A stretch of 37,516 nt of DNA from Paraburkholderia sp. SG-MS1 (GCF_012275575.1 NZ_NPIH01000236.1:14129-51644), one strand, 5' to 3'; positions 7,994 to 17,096 are shown, counted from the first letter of the stretch. Notes: generated by a model not told the origin, from the sequence alone. Program-made: numbers and translations.

Positions 7994-9331
7994 ATGAGCG
8001 AACCGTCCCTCGATGCCGTGCGCCGCGACCAGGCAGGCTGGATTTTCCTGCATATCGAAGGCGAGCCCTACGACCGCGGCGAGCAGCACGGCCAGTTGCT
8101 CGCCGCCGAAATCCGCAACGCGATCCACACCGCCCGCTATCTCGCGAAGTGGGATACGGGCGAAGAGTTCGACACCTTCGTCGACGCCGCGAGCGCCCAG
8201 TTCGCCAGCAAGCTCGACACCGAATTCGCCGATGAAATCCAGGGCATCGCGGACGGCGCGAAGCTGCCGTTCGCCGAAGTGCTGGCGTGGAACGGCTACA
8301 TGGATCTGCTGCAGAGCTGGTGGCCGAGCCACGCGGCGCGGCAGCAGCCGCAGCTTGGCACCAAGCCGTGGCGCGGCCGGCGCGGGCACCATTGCAGCGC
8401 GTTCATCGCCACCGGCAACGCGACGCGCGACGGCCGCATCGTCATGGCGCACAATTCCTGGGATCGCTACGCGGCGGGCGACGCGTTCAACGTCGTGTTC
8501 GACATCGTGCCGGACCGCGGCAACCGCATCCTGATGCAGGGCTTGCCAGGCTGCATCTCGAGCCTTACCGACTTCTGGGTCACGGCCGCCGGGCTGATGG
8601 TGACCGAAACCACGATCTCCAACTTCGTCGGCTACAACGCAGCCGGCGCGCCCGAGTTCTACCGCTCGCGGCGCGCGTCGCAGTATGCGAACAGCATCGG
8701 CGAATGGTGCGAGATGTTCGCGCTCGCGAACAACGGCGGCTATGCGAACAGCTGGCTGTTAGGCGACGCGAAGACCGGCGAGATCGCGCGTTACGAACTG
8801 GGGCTGCACTATTCGGGCTTCGAAACCACCAAGGATGGTTTCTATAGCGGCTATAACACGGCGACCGACCTGAAGATCCGCAACCAGGAATGTATCGGCG
8901 AAGGTGAAGACTACACGGACGTGCGCAAGAACGGCGCGCGGCGCTTGCGCTTCATGCAGCTCGAAGAACTGCATCGCGGCAGGATCGACGTGGAGCTGGC
9001 CAAGGAGATGATCGCCGATCATCACGACGTCTATCTCGACCGCAACGACAACCCCTGCTCGCGCACCATCTGCGGCCATCTGGAACTCGACGACGCGCGC
9101 TTTGGCGGCACCGATCACGGGCCGTTCAATCCTTGGGGAGCAAATGACGGCAAGGTGGTCGATAGCGAAATGGCGCGCGCGATGGCGTTCACCGCGCGCT
9201 GGGGTCATCCGTGCGGACGGCCGTTCGACGCGCAGGCGTTCATGAAGCGGCATCCGCAGTGGAACTGGCTGAACGGGTATATGCGCGACCGGCCATCGTG
9301 GCCGTGGACGCGGTTTGATGTGTTGCGATAG
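7994..9331 (+). CDS. C45-family Ntn hydrolase / acyltransferase-like protein
   Basis: Protein of 445 aa resembling the C45 (isopenicillin-N acyltransferase-like) and phospholipase B-like Ntn-hydrolase group. The likely nucleophile is Cys134 in GHHCSAFIATG; in this family autocleavage just before that Cys creates the active N-terminus. Upstream are GEPYDRGEQHGQLLAAEI and the helical pro-segment DEIQGIADGAKLPFAEVLAWNGYMD. Downstream MAHNSWDRYAAG matches the oxyanion-region strand of the fold. No signal peptide is visible, so a cytosolic amidase or acyl-transfer role is likely. GGAGCGAAG supports the start. The gene stands alone on its transcript and its substrate is unknown. Confidence 0.75.
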   Translation: MSEPSLDAVRRDQAGWIFLHIEGEPYDRGEQHGQLLAAEIRNAIHTARYLAKWDTGEEFDTFVDAASAQFASKLDTEFADEIQGIADGAKLPFAEVLAWNGYMDLLQSWWPSHAARQQPQLGTKPWRGRRGHHCSAFIATGNATRDGRIVMAHNSWDRYAAGDAFNVVFDIVPDRGNRILMQGLPGCISSLTDFWVTAAGLMVTETTISNFVGYNAAGAPEFYRSRRASQYANSIGEWCEMFALANNGGYANSWLLGDAKTGEIARYELGLHYSGFETTKDGFYSGYNTATDLKIRNQECIGEGEDYTDVRKNGARRLRFMQLEELHRGRIDVELAKEMIADHHDVYLDRNDNPCSRTICGHLELDDARFGGTDHGPFNPWGANDGKVVDSEMARAMAFTARWGHPCGRPFDAQAFMKRHPQWNWLNGYMRDRPSWPWTRFDVLR

Positions 9332-9560
9332 AGTGTGCCCTCCTGGGCGCCCGCCGGTATTGCGTTCGCACGATCATCTGCAAACTGCAATACCGTTTTG
9401 TCGCAAATGTCCGCGCGTTGCAGTATTTGCCATCTAAGATGGTAAGTAGATGCAGGTCGCGCATCGCAGTGCCGCGTGTAGCTTGCGCCGTCCTTTCGAC
9501 GCGGGGACGGCACAGCGTTTGCTTGATCGTCAGCGCCGCATGAGCTTAGGAGGTCGGGCG

Positions 9561-9815
9561 ATGAAAACCTCGACACTGTTGATCATGGTGACGCTGTCCG
9601 CCTCGTGTTTTGCCGCACCGGTTCATACCGCCGTCGACAGCACGAATGCGAGTAGCCTCGCCGAACGCGCCAACGCCGCACCGGTCGCCCCCGCCGCGCC
9701 GGATGTCGCCGCCATCGACGATAACCGGCCGCAACAGTGGCAGCACATCGCGCTGCCGAAGTCGCGACATCTGGATCGTAGTGTCATGGGGAAGAACGAG
9801 CATCTGCAGACCTGA
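9561..9815 (+). CDS. Small exported protein, unknown function
   Basis: I do not recognise this 84-aa protein. It begins MKTSTLLIMVTLSASCFAAPVH, a clear Sec signal peptide with probable cleavage near residue 19, leaving a mature peptide of about 65 residues. The mature part is Ala/Pro-rich at first and basic at the end (PKSRHLDRSVMGKNEHLQT), with no Cys after cleavage. AGGAGG eight bases upstream is one of the strongest ribosome sites in the window and fixes the start. Flanking gaps of more than 200 bases suggest a single-gene transcript. Confidence 0.65.
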   Translation: MKTSTLLIMVTLSASCFAAPVHTAVDSTNASSLAERANAAPVAPAAPDVAAIDDNRPQQWQHIALPKSRHLDRSVMGKNEHLQT

Positions 9816-10047
9816 CGGCGGTTGATGTTCTCGCGAGGTCGCGCTCGCGTGATCGCGGTCATCGGCGCTTGCGTGTCCAACGGGTTTTCGCGAGCCCTTC
9901 GTTAGCCTTTCATGAGGCGCGCGGTGCAGAGCATGAGCGTGCGCGACGCACGGGTCGGTTCCATATCGCTTTTGCCGGCCCGCAAGTGAGTCAGCGCCGC
10001 CCCCTCCCAACAACGGATTCCAATCGCATTTTCACAGGAGCACCTGC

Positions 10048-10278
10048 ATGACTGCCTCGGCTATTCCCGGTGAATCGATCGACCTGCAGATCACCGACCT
10101 TCTGAGCGAAGTCCATTTCCCGACCAACAAGGACGCGCTCGTCGACGCTGCACGCGAAGCCGGCGCGAGCAACGAAGTGCTGTCTATGCTCGATGGAATG
10201 CCGGAGCAGGATTACGCGGACATTGCGTCCGTCACGCGCCTGGTCAGCGGCAATTACGGTCCGGGGCTGGGGTCGTAA
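10048..10278 (+). CDS. DUF2795 domain protein
   Basis: Small soluble protein of 76 aa matching the DUF2795 family, which fills nearly its whole length. The pattern is visible in DLLSEVHFPTNKDALVDAA followed by NEVLSMLDGMPEQDYADIASV. The family is widespread in proteobacteria and actinobacteria and has no established function. AGGAG seven bases before the ATG supports the start. It is convergent with the LysR gene at 10322, separated by about 40 bases with no clear terminator. Confidence 0.8.
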   Translation: MTASAIPGESIDLQITDLLSEVHFPTNKDALVDAAREAGASNEVLSMLDGMPEQDYADIASVTRLVSGNYGPGLGS

Positions 10279-10321
10279 GCGGGCGGCGGGGCACCACGCC
10301 GGACCCGAGCAGCGATCACCC

Positions 10322-11377
10322 TCAAACCTGCGACGCCGCGACGGCCCGCGCACGCGCCGCCCTGGGCGCCCGGCGCGCCATCTCACGCGGCAACGCGGGC
10401 ACCGGCACCGCCGCCGCATCCCGCTCAGCGAGCACGCCTGCAACCGGGTCCGCCACTGTCGCGATGCGTGCATCCCGCGCGTGATCGCCCGCCTGCTGGT
10501 AATGCTCGACGAGGTGATCGATAAAAGTACGCACCTTGGCCGGCAGATGCAGCCGGCTCGGATAGGCGATCGTGATCTCCACCTGCGGCAAACGGTAATC
10601 GCCAAGCAGCGGCACCAGTCGCCCCGACGCCAGATCCCGGCCGATCAGGTAGCTCGGCAGAATCGCGACGCCCATGCCCAGTAGCGCGAATTGCCGGAGC
10701 ATCTCGCTGTTGTTCGCGGTGATCGCGTTGACCGGTCTGACACGGACTTCACCGTCCGGTCCGCTGAACACGCGCTCCTCGCCGCCCTGCTCCGACGGCC
10801 GGCTCAGGCATGGATGCTTCAGCAGATGCTCGGGACGCGTCGGCGTGCCGTGCTGCGCCAGATACGCGGGCGTTGCACAGACCGTCATGTAGCCGGTCGT
10901 CAGGCGCCGCGTGACGATGCTCGCGCTGCGCATATGCCGCACGGCCAAAATGCCGACGTCGAAACCCTCCTCGACGAGGTCGACGTGACGATCCGCGAGC
11001 GTGACATCCGGCATGACCGCCGGATAGCGCGCGGCGTACGACTGCACCACGGGGGCGAGGCTATTGAGCCCAAACACCACCGGCGCGACGATGCGCAACG
11101 TGCCGACGGGTTCGTGATTGCGTGCCACCACCATCTGCTCGACGCCCTCGAGGTCGTCGAGAATGTGGCGCACGCGTTCCAGATAGGTCCTGCCGGACTC
11201 GGTGAGCGACAGCCGGCGCGTGGTGCGATTGAGCAGCCGCGTGCCGAGACGCGCTTCCAGATCGGCCACGTGCCGGGTGACCACCGCGGTGGAAAGGTCC
11301 AGCGCGCCGGCCGCGCCGACGAAGCTGCCGAGGTCCGCCACTTTGACGAACACGCGCATCGACTGCAGTTGATTCAT
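10322..11377 (-). CDS. LysR-family regulator with C-terminal extension
   Basis: DNA-binding regulator of 351 aa. The helix-turn-helix is at about residues 3-60 (MRVFVKVADLGSFVGAAGAL, RHVADLEARLGTRLLNRTTR), followed by a substrate-binding domain starting at GTLRIVAPVVFG. The type resembles the DsdC/CrgA-like group, whose members often respond to aromatic or quinone compounds. The canonical protein ends near residue 305 (TFIDHLVEHYQQ); an Ala/Arg-rich tail of about 45 residues follows. AGGAG eight bases upstream fixes the start at 11377; the in-frame extension to 11560 has no LysR character. The regulated gene is not obvious from the neighbours. Confidence 0.85.
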   Translation of the reverse strand: MNQLQSMRVFVKVADLGSFVGAAGALDLSTAVVTRHVADLEARLGTRLLNRTTRRLSLTESGRTYLERVRHILDDLEGVEQMVVARNHEPVGTLRIVAPVVFGLNSLAPVVQSYAARYPAVMPDVTLADRHVDLVEEGFDVGILAVRHMRSASIVTRRLTTGYMTVCATPAYLAQHGTPTRPEHLLKHPCLSRPSEQGGEERVFSGPDGEVRVRPVNAITANNSEMLRQFALLGMGVAILPSYLIGRDLASGRLVPLLGDYRLPQVEITIAYPSRLHLPAKVRTFIDHLVEHYQQAGDHARDARIATVADPVAGVLAERDAAAVPVPALPREMARRAPRAARARAVAASQV

Positions 11378-11634
11378 GGGACGACTCCTGCCTCGGTAAA
11401 GCCGGGCCGGCGCAACCCCTCGCCGCCTCTGAATACCCGTGCGGCAAGGCGCGCGCGGGTTTGCCCAACGAACCGATTGTATCGGTCTGATCATGTCCCA
11501 ACCCTGACCTGAACATGACATTCCCGACAGATTGGCAGAGCTCTCATGACACCGTTTCAACGAGTGTTGCAGGTTTGGGCTAGGTATAAACCCTTAGTTG
11601 CTGGTAACATAGCGGCCGAAAGGAAATTACTGCC

Positions 11635-11847
11635 ATGCCACCTCGTTTTCAGCTTTTCGAAAAAATCGCGTTTTCACTGGTTTGCTGGTCCGCCGCGGCC
11701 TGCTCGGCTTTCATCGCCTATGAGCGCTGCCCGGACATCAAAGTCGTCCTGCATGCCGGCGCGCAAGTTCTGCGTTACAGCGGCGAGTACTCGTTCGCCT
11801 GCGCGGCACCCGACCCCGACATCTGCGCGCCCCTGCGGAACAACTGA
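11635..11847 (+). CDS. Small membrane or lipoprotein-like protein
   Basis: Unrecognised 70-aa protein. A hydrophobic helix spans about residues 10-27 (IAFSLVCWSAAACSAFIA), followed by an outside segment with several Cys (YERCPDIK, FACAAPDPDICAP). This could be a signal anchor or an uncleaved signal peptide with disulfides on the periplasmic side. AAGGA lies ten bases before the ATG. Its codon use matches the neighbours. It stands alone between a divergent LysR gene and a convergent TetR gene. Confidence 0.5.
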   Translation: MPPRFQLFEKIAFSLVCWSAAACSAFIAYERCPDIKVVLHAGAQVLRYSGEYSFACAAPDPDICAPLRNN

Positions 11848-11989
11848 GTTTGATTCGCCGCGAACGCGGCGTCTGAATGCAACAGAGACGCGCGGGGTCG
11901 TCTGAATCCTCCCCCCGGCCGCTCAACCGCGCCGCGCGTGACGGTGCGACCACCCGCCCGCTTCCGCTGTAGCGCGCAAGCCGGGCGGC

Positions 11990-12607
11990 TCACACGTCGC
12001 GCCCGAACACCACGCGTGAGAAAAATCCCGCCAGTACCGCTTCGGCCTTCTCCGTCGGCACGTTTTGCGGATCGACCGTGTAGAAGAATTGCACGCCGTC
12101 GCACAAGCCCATCAGACCAATCGCGAGCGCTTCCGGCTCCATCAGCATCGGCGTGCCGACACGCGCCGAAAATTCGCGGATATAGGCGCTCAGCTGCTCG
12201 AGCTTCTCGTGCATGAACGCATTGAAGCGCAGCCGGAAGCGGCCGTCACGCACCGCGAGCAGCTTCGCTTCCACCCAGAGCAGGAAACACTTGTTCTCGC
12301 GATGCAGGCTGCTGTAGTAACGCAGCACACGCGCTTCCATCTCCTCACGTGACGCCGCGCTCGCGAAGATGGCCTGCAAGCCGGCCTGCATTGTTTCGTG
12401 ATCGCGCCGCAGCAGTTCGAGAAACAGTTCGCTCTTGCTCCTGAAGTTCGAATAAAACGCGCCGCGCGTATAGCCGGCCGCGGCCGCGATGTCCTCGACG
12501 CTCGCCGCGACAAAACCCTTTTTCATGAAAATCGCTTGCGCAGCGTCGAGCAGACGCTCGCGCGTCTGGTCCTTGCTTTGCTCACGTGTCAGTCGTTGCC
12601 GTTTCAT
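11990..12607 (-). CDS. TetR-family repressor of the adjacent RND operon
   Basis: Transcriptional repressor of 205 aa. The TetR helix-turn-helix lies at about residues 13-59 (TRERLLDAAQAIFMKKGFVAASVEDIAAAAGYTRGAFYSNF). The C-terminal helical domain would hold the ligand pocket and dimer interface. It is divergent from the adaptor-pump-outer membrane operon that follows, the usual place for its repressor, with a dyad at 12651-12676 between them. By analogy it would release DNA on binding a pump substrate. The ATG at 12607 gives a standard N-terminus; the ribosome site is weak. Confidence 0.88.
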   Translation of the reverse strand: MKRQRLTREQSKDQTRERLLDAAQAIFMKKGFVAASVEDIAAAAGYTRGAFYSNFRSKSELFLELLRRDHETMQAGLQAIFASAASREEMEARVLRYYSSLHRENKCFLLWVEAKLLAVRDGRFRLRFNAFMHEKLEQLSAYIREFSARVGTPMLMEPEALAIGLMGLCDGVQFFYTVDPQNVPTEKAEAVLAGFFSRVVFGRDV

Positions 12608-12650
12608 GGCCGCCAGTCTAGCACCGAAAAGAATTCAAATTCACCTCAAC

Positions 12651-12676
12651 ATTCAAATACAGGTGTGTATTAGAAT
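12651..12676. promoter_or_regulatory. Candidate TetR operator
   Basis: This is a 26-bp imperfect inverted repeat with arms ATTCAAATAC (12651-12660) and GTATTAGAAT (12667-12676). Nine of ten positions pair, around the six-base centre AGGTGT. It lies 43 bases upstream of tetR and 118 bases before the chosen adaptor start. A second copy of ATTCAAAT at 12633-12640 sits 18 bases away, possibly a second half-site. Binding by the neighbouring TetR protein is inferred. Confidence 0.6.
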
Positions 12677-12793
12677 GCACGTCACCACTCGAAGTCGGAC
12701 GCGTATGCCAATTGCATGAACTGGTCTGCGCGTCTTCGCTGGCGGGCCGCTGCGGCTTGCCGTGTTCGTTCGCTGTCTCCAGTTGGGGTAATT

Positions 12794-13969
12794 GTGAAGC
12801 GTCCCGGTCCTCCCGCATCGTCGACGATGCGCCAGCAGTCCCCTCGGCCCGTGCGCCGCGCAGCTAGCGCCGTGGCGCTGGCCGCCGTGCTCACGCTGGC
12901 GGCGTGCTCGAAAAAAGAAGCAGCGGCCCCCGCGCCGCGTCCCGTGGTGGCCGTCGCCGTGCGGGCGGACGGCAATGGAATGCCGGCAGCGTCCTTGCCC
13001 GGTGAAGTGCAGTCCCGCTATTCGACGCCGCTGTCGTTTCGCGTCGGCGGCAAGATCATCGAGCGGCGCGTGCGCCTCGGCGACACCGTGAAGAGCGGCC
13101 AGGTCGTCGCCCTGCTCGACCCGGCCGATGCGCAAAAGAACGCGGCCAGCGCGCAGGCGCAACTCGAAGCCGCCCAACACGGCCTCGTGTTCGCGAAGCA
13201 GCAGCTCGATCGCGACCAGGCGCAGTCGAAGGAAAACCTGATCGCACCGGCACAGCTCGAACAGACCACCAATGCGTACGCGTCCGCACTCGCGCAGCGC
13301 GACCAGGCCGCGCAACAGGCCGCGCTCGCGAAGAACCAGTTGCAGTACACGACGCTCGTCGCCGCTCACGCGGGCGTCATCACCGCGGAACAGGCCGACA
13401 CCGGTCAGAACGTGTCCGCTGGCCAGGCCGTCTACAACCTTGCATGGAGCGGCGACATCGACGTCCTCTGCGACGTGCCGGAAAGCGCGCTCGCGGGATT
13501 CGCCGTCGGGCAAAGCGCCAACGTCACACTTGCCGCGCTGCCCGGACGCAAGTTCACGGCGCGCGTGCGCGAACTCTCGCCCGCCGCGGACACACAAAGC
13601 CGCACGTGGCGCGCACGGCTCACGCTCGCCAATCCTGGCCCGGACGTGCGTCTCGGCATGACCGCCGATGTCGCGCCGCTTGCCTCCTTACAGACGAACG
13701 GCGCGGCGCGGCACAACGGCTTCTTCACGCTGCCCGTCACCGCACTGTTCCACGAAGGCCGCGAGCCGGCCGTGTGGGTCGTGCGCAACACCGACAACGC
13801 GCTGGAACTGCGCCGCGTAACGGTGACGCGCTACACCGAGCGCACCGTCGTGATCGGCGAGGGGCTCAAGGACGGCGAGCGCGTCGTGCTGCAAGGCGTG
13901 CATACCGTCACCGCCGGTGAAAAAGTCCGCGTGATCGCACCGCTGCACCCCGAGGACTTCGCTTCATGA
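12794..13969 (+). CDS. RND efflux periplasmic adaptor (membrane fusion) lipoprotein
   Basis: Periplasmic adaptor joining the inner-membrane pump to the outer-membrane channel, about 391 aa. A lipobox ends the signal sequence (LTLAACSKKEA), so it is lipid-anchored. Domains in order: first half of the lipoyl/barrel-sandwich (RVGGKIIERRVRLGDTVKSGQVVALLD), an alpha-hairpin with QLEAAQHGLVFAKQQLDRDQ, the return lipoyl half (YTTLVAAHAGVITAEQADTG), a beta-barrel, and a membrane-proximal domain ending near GLKDGERVVLQGVHTV. The start is ambiguous: GTG 12794 has GGGG nearby, and ATG 12716 or 12827 are in frame. Its stop overlaps the pump gene by four bases. Confidence 0.87.
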   Translation: MKRPGPPASSTMRQQSPRPVRRAASAVALAAVLTLAACSKKEAAAPAPRPVVAVAVRADGNGMPAASLPGEVQSRYSTPLSFRVGGKIIERRVRLGDTVKSGQVVALLDPADAQKNAASAQAQLEAAQHGLVFAKQQLDRDQAQSKENLIAPAQLEQTTNAYASALAQRDQAAQQAALAKNQLQYTTLVAAHAGVITAEQADTGQNVSAGQAVYNLAWSGDIDVLCDVPESALAGFAVGQSANVTLAALPGRKFTARVRELSPAADTQSRTWRARLTLANPGPDVRLGMTADVAPLASLQTNGAARHNGFFTLPVTALFHEGREPAVWVVRNTDNALELRRVTVTRYTERTVVIGEGLKDGERVVLQGVHTVTAGEKVRVIAPLHPEDFAS

Positions 13970-16900
13970 GCACGGCCCATGAACATGAAGAAGGACGCTT
14001 CAACCTGTCCGCCTGGGCGCTGCGTCATCAGGCGCTCGTCGTTTTTCTGATCGCGCTCGCCACCGCGTTCGGCATCCTCGCCTATACGCGGCTCGCGCAG
14101 TCCGAAGACCCGCCGTTCACGTTCCGCGTGATGGTGATCCGCACGTTCTGGCCCGGCGCCACCGCGCGGCAGGTGCAGGAACAGGTGACCGACCGCATCG
14201 GCCGCAAGTTGCAGGAGACGCCCGCCGTCGATTTCATCCGCAGCTATTCGCGCCCCGGCGAGTCGCTCATGTTCTTCACGATGAAAGACTCGGCGCCCGT
14301 GCGCGACGTGCCCGAGACCTGGTATCAGGTGCGCAAGAAAGTCGGCGACATCGCGGCGAGCTTGCCTCAAGGCATACAGGGCCCGTTCTTCAACGACGAA
14401 TTCGGCGACGTCTACACCAACATCTACACGCTCGAAGGCGACGGTTTTTCCACCGCGCAACTGCACGATTACGCGGACCAGCTGCGCACGGTGCTGCTGC
14501 GCGTGTCGGGCGTCGGCAAGGTCGATTACTTCGGCGACCCCGACCAGCACATCTACATCGAGATCGCCAACACGCAGCTCACCCGTCTGGGCATCTCGCC
14601 GCAGCAGCTCGGCCAGGCGATCAACGCCCAGAACAGCGTCGCGCCGTCGGGCACGCTGACCACCGCCGACGACCGCGTGTTCGTGCGCCCCAACGGCCAG
14701 TTCGAGGACGTCGCCGCACTCGCCGACACGCTGATCCGCATCAACAACCGCACCTTCCGTCTCGGCGACATCGCGACGATTCAACGCGGCTACGACGATC
14801 CGGTTGTCACGCAAATGCGCTTCGGCGGCAAGGCGGTGCTCGGCATCGGCGTGACGATGCAGCCGGGAGGCGACGTGATCCGCCTCGGCAAAGCGCTCGA
14901 TCAACAGATGGCGCAATTGCGTCAAGCGCTGCCCGCCGGCCTGCAACTCGTCGAGGTGTCGAGCATGCCGCACGCGGTCGCGCGCTCGGTCGACGACTTC
15001 CTCGAAGCCGTCGCCGAAGCCGTCGCGATCGTGCTGGTGGTGAGCCTCGTGTCGCTCGGCGTGCGCACCGGCATGGTGGTGGTGATCTCGATCCCGGTGG
15101 TGCTCGCCGTCACCGCGCTCTGCATGTATCTGTTCGACATCGGTTTGCACAAGGTGTCGCTCGGCACGCTCGTGCTCGCACTGGGGCTCCTCGTCGACGA
15201 CGCGATCATCGCGGTCGAAATGATGTCGGTGAAGCTGGAGCAAGGCTGGAACCGCACGCGCGCGGCGGCCTTCGCGTACACCAGCACCGCGTTTCCGATG
15301 CTGACCGGCACGCTCGTGACAGTCTCCGGTTTCCTGCCGATCGCACTGGCAAAATCGAGCACCGGCGAATACACCCGCTCGATCTTCGAAGTGTCGGCGA
15401 TTGCGCTGATCGCGTCGTGGCTCGCGGCGGTCGTGCTGATTCCCCTGCTCGGCTATCACCTGCTGCCCGAGCGCAAACGTCAGGCGCACGAAGCGGAAGA
15501 TCACGAGCACGACATCTACGACACGCGCTTCTACAAGCGTCTGCGTGGCTGGATCGGCTGGTGCATCGAGCGGCGTTTCGTTGTACTGGCGATCACGGTC
15601 GTGCTGTTCGTACTCGCCATGGCGGGCTTCACGCTGGTGCCGCAGCAGTTCTTCCCGAGCTCGGACCGCCCCGAGTTGCTCGTGGATGTACGGCTGCCCG
15701 AGGGTGCGTCGTTCGATGCGACGTTGCGCCAGGCACAGCGGCTCGAAAAAGCGCTGGTGGGCCGCCCGGAAATCGATCATACGGTGAGCTTCGTCGGCAC
15801 CGGCGCGCCACGTTTCTATCTGCCGCTCGATCAGCAATTGCCGCAGCCCAATTTCGCGCAGTTCGTGATCACCGCGAAGTCGGTGAAGGATCGCGAAAAG
15901 CTCGCGCAGTGGCTCGAACCGGAACTGCGCAACAACTTCCCGGCGATCCGCACGCGCCTGTCGCGCCTCGAGAACGGGCCGCCGGTCGGCTATCCGGTGC
16001 AGTTCCGCGTGAGCGGCGACGACATTGCGACCGTGCGCTCGATCGCCGAACGCGTCGCCGCCACCATGCGCGCCGATCGCGGCACCCGCAACGTCCAGTT
16101 CGATTGGGACGAGCCGGCCGAACGCTCGGTGCGTTTCGAGGTCGACCAGAAACGGGCGCGCGAACTCGGCGTGAGTTCCGAAGACATTTCGAGCTTCCTC
16201 GCGATGACACTCTCTGGCTACACCGTCACGCAGTATCGCGAGCGCGACAAGCTGATCAGCGTCGATCTGCGTGCGCCGCGCGCGGAACGTGTCGACCCGT
16301 CGCAACTCGTCGCGCTGGCGATACCCACGCCGAACGGCCCCGTGCCGCTCGGCACGCTCGGCCATCTGCGCAACGATCTGGAGTACGGCGTGATCTGGGA
16401 GCGCGACCGTCAGCCGACCATCACCGTGCAATCCGACGTGTCGCCGGGCGCGCAAGGCATCGACGTCACGCACTCGGTAGACCGCGCGCTCGCGCAGATT
16501 CGCGCGACGCTGCCGGTCGGCTACCGGATCGAAGTCGGTGGCTCGGTCGAGGAAAGCGGCAAGGGCCAGGCGTCGATCAACGCGCAGATTCCGATCATGG
16601 TGATTGCCGTGCTGACCCTGCTGATGGTTCAGTTGCAGAGCTTCGCGCGCGTGCTGATGGTCGTGCTGACCGCTCCGCTCGGCCTGATCGGCGTGGTGCT
16701 CACGCTGCTGCTGTTCGGCCAGCCGTTCGGATTCGTCGCGATGCTCGGCGTGATCGCGATGTTCGGCATCATCATGCGCAACTCGGTGATTCTGGTCGAT
16801 CAGATCGAGCAGGACATCGCGTCGGGGCATAAGCGTTTCGACGCGATCGTCGGCGCGACCGTGCGGCGTTTCCGGCCGATCACGCTGACCGCGGCCGCCG

Positions 16901-17094
16901 CCGTGCTCGCGCTGATTCCGCTGTTGCGCTCGAACTTCTTCGGCCCGATGGCGACCGCGCTGATGGGCGGCATCACGAGCGCGACCATTCTCACGCTGTT
17001 CTATCTGCCGGCGCTATACGCCACGTCGTTCAGGGTGCGCGGCGACGAGCGCGAGCCGCAGACGCCGTCCGGTGCGACGCATACGGGGAATTGA
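13966..17094 (+). CDS. RND efflux pump inner-membrane permease
   Basis: Proton-driven drug or solvent exporter of the AcrB/MexB superfamily, 1042 aa, the usual length for a 12-helix trimer subunit. TM4 carries the paired acids Asp411-Asp412 (LGLLVDDAIIAVEM) of the proton relay. TM10 has an Arg at 938 (GIIMRNSVILVDQ) where AcrB has its relay Lys940. The N-terminal style (RLAQSEDPPFTFRVMVI) resembles the TriC/VexF-type subgroup more than AcrB itself. ATGA overlap with the adaptor gene indicates coupling; the outer-membrane factor follows after two bases. Substrates cannot be read from sequence. Confidence 0.9.
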   Translation: MSTAHEHEEGRFNLSAWALRHQALVVFLIALATAFGILAYTRLAQSEDPPFTFRVMVIRTFWPGATARQVQEQVTDRIGRKLQETPAVDFIRSYSRPGESLMFFTMKDSAPVRDVPETWYQVRKKVGDIAASLPQGIQGPFFNDEFGDVYTNIYTLEGDGFSTAQLHDYADQLRTVLLRVSGVGKVDYFGDPDQHIYIEIANTQLTRLGISPQQLGQAINAQNSVAPSGTLTTADDRVFVRPNGQFEDVAALADTLIRINNRTFRLGDIATIQRGYDDPVVTQMRFGGKAVLGIGVTMQPGGDVIRLGKALDQQMAQLRQALPAGLQLVEVSSMPHAVARSVDDFLEAVAEAVAIVLVVSLVSLGVRTGMVVVISIPVVLAVTALCMYLFDIGLHKVSLGTLVLALGLLVDDAIIAVEMMSVKLEQGWNRTRAAAFAYTSTAFPMLTGTLVTVSGFLPIALAKSSTGEYTRSIFEVSAIALIASWLAAVVLIPLLGYHLLPERKRQAHEAEDHEHDIYDTRFYKRLRGWIGWCIERRFVVLAITVVLFVLAMAGFTLVPQQFFPSSDRPELLVDVRLPEGASFDATLRQAQRLEKALVGRPEIDHTVSFVGTGAPRFYLPLDQQLPQPNFAQFVITAKSVKDREKLAQWLEPELRNNFPAIRTRLSRLENGPPVGYPVQFRVSGDDIATVRSIAERVAATMRADRGTRNVQFDWDEPAERSVRFEVDQKRARELGVSSEDISSFLAMTLSGYTVTQYRERDKLISVDLRAPRAERVDPSQLVALAIPTPNGPVPLGTLGHLRNDLEYGVIWERDRQPTITVQSDVSPGAQGIDVTHSVDRALAQIRATLPVGYRIEVGGSVEESGKGQASINAQIPIMVIAVLTLLMVQLQSFARVLMVVLTAPLGLIGVVLTLLLFGQPFGFVAMLGVIAMFGIIMRNSVILVDQIEQDIASGHKRFDAIVGATVRRFRPITLTAAAAVLALIPLLRSNFFGPMATALMGGITSATILTLFYLPALYATSFRVRGDEREPQTPSGATHTGN

Positions 17095-17096
17095 GC

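Noticed and set aside
9384..9442. Inverted repeats ACTGCAA/TTGCAGT and CCATCT/AGATGG upstream of the small exported protein
   Set aside because: Short, with a long loop in the first case and no matching regulator nearby; likely chance.
13831..16830. A 999-codon open frame antisense to the RND pump gene
   Set aside because: Its composition (Arg, His, Asp, Glu-rich, no domains) is that of a shadow of GC-rich codons; the plus-strand frame has all RND motifs.
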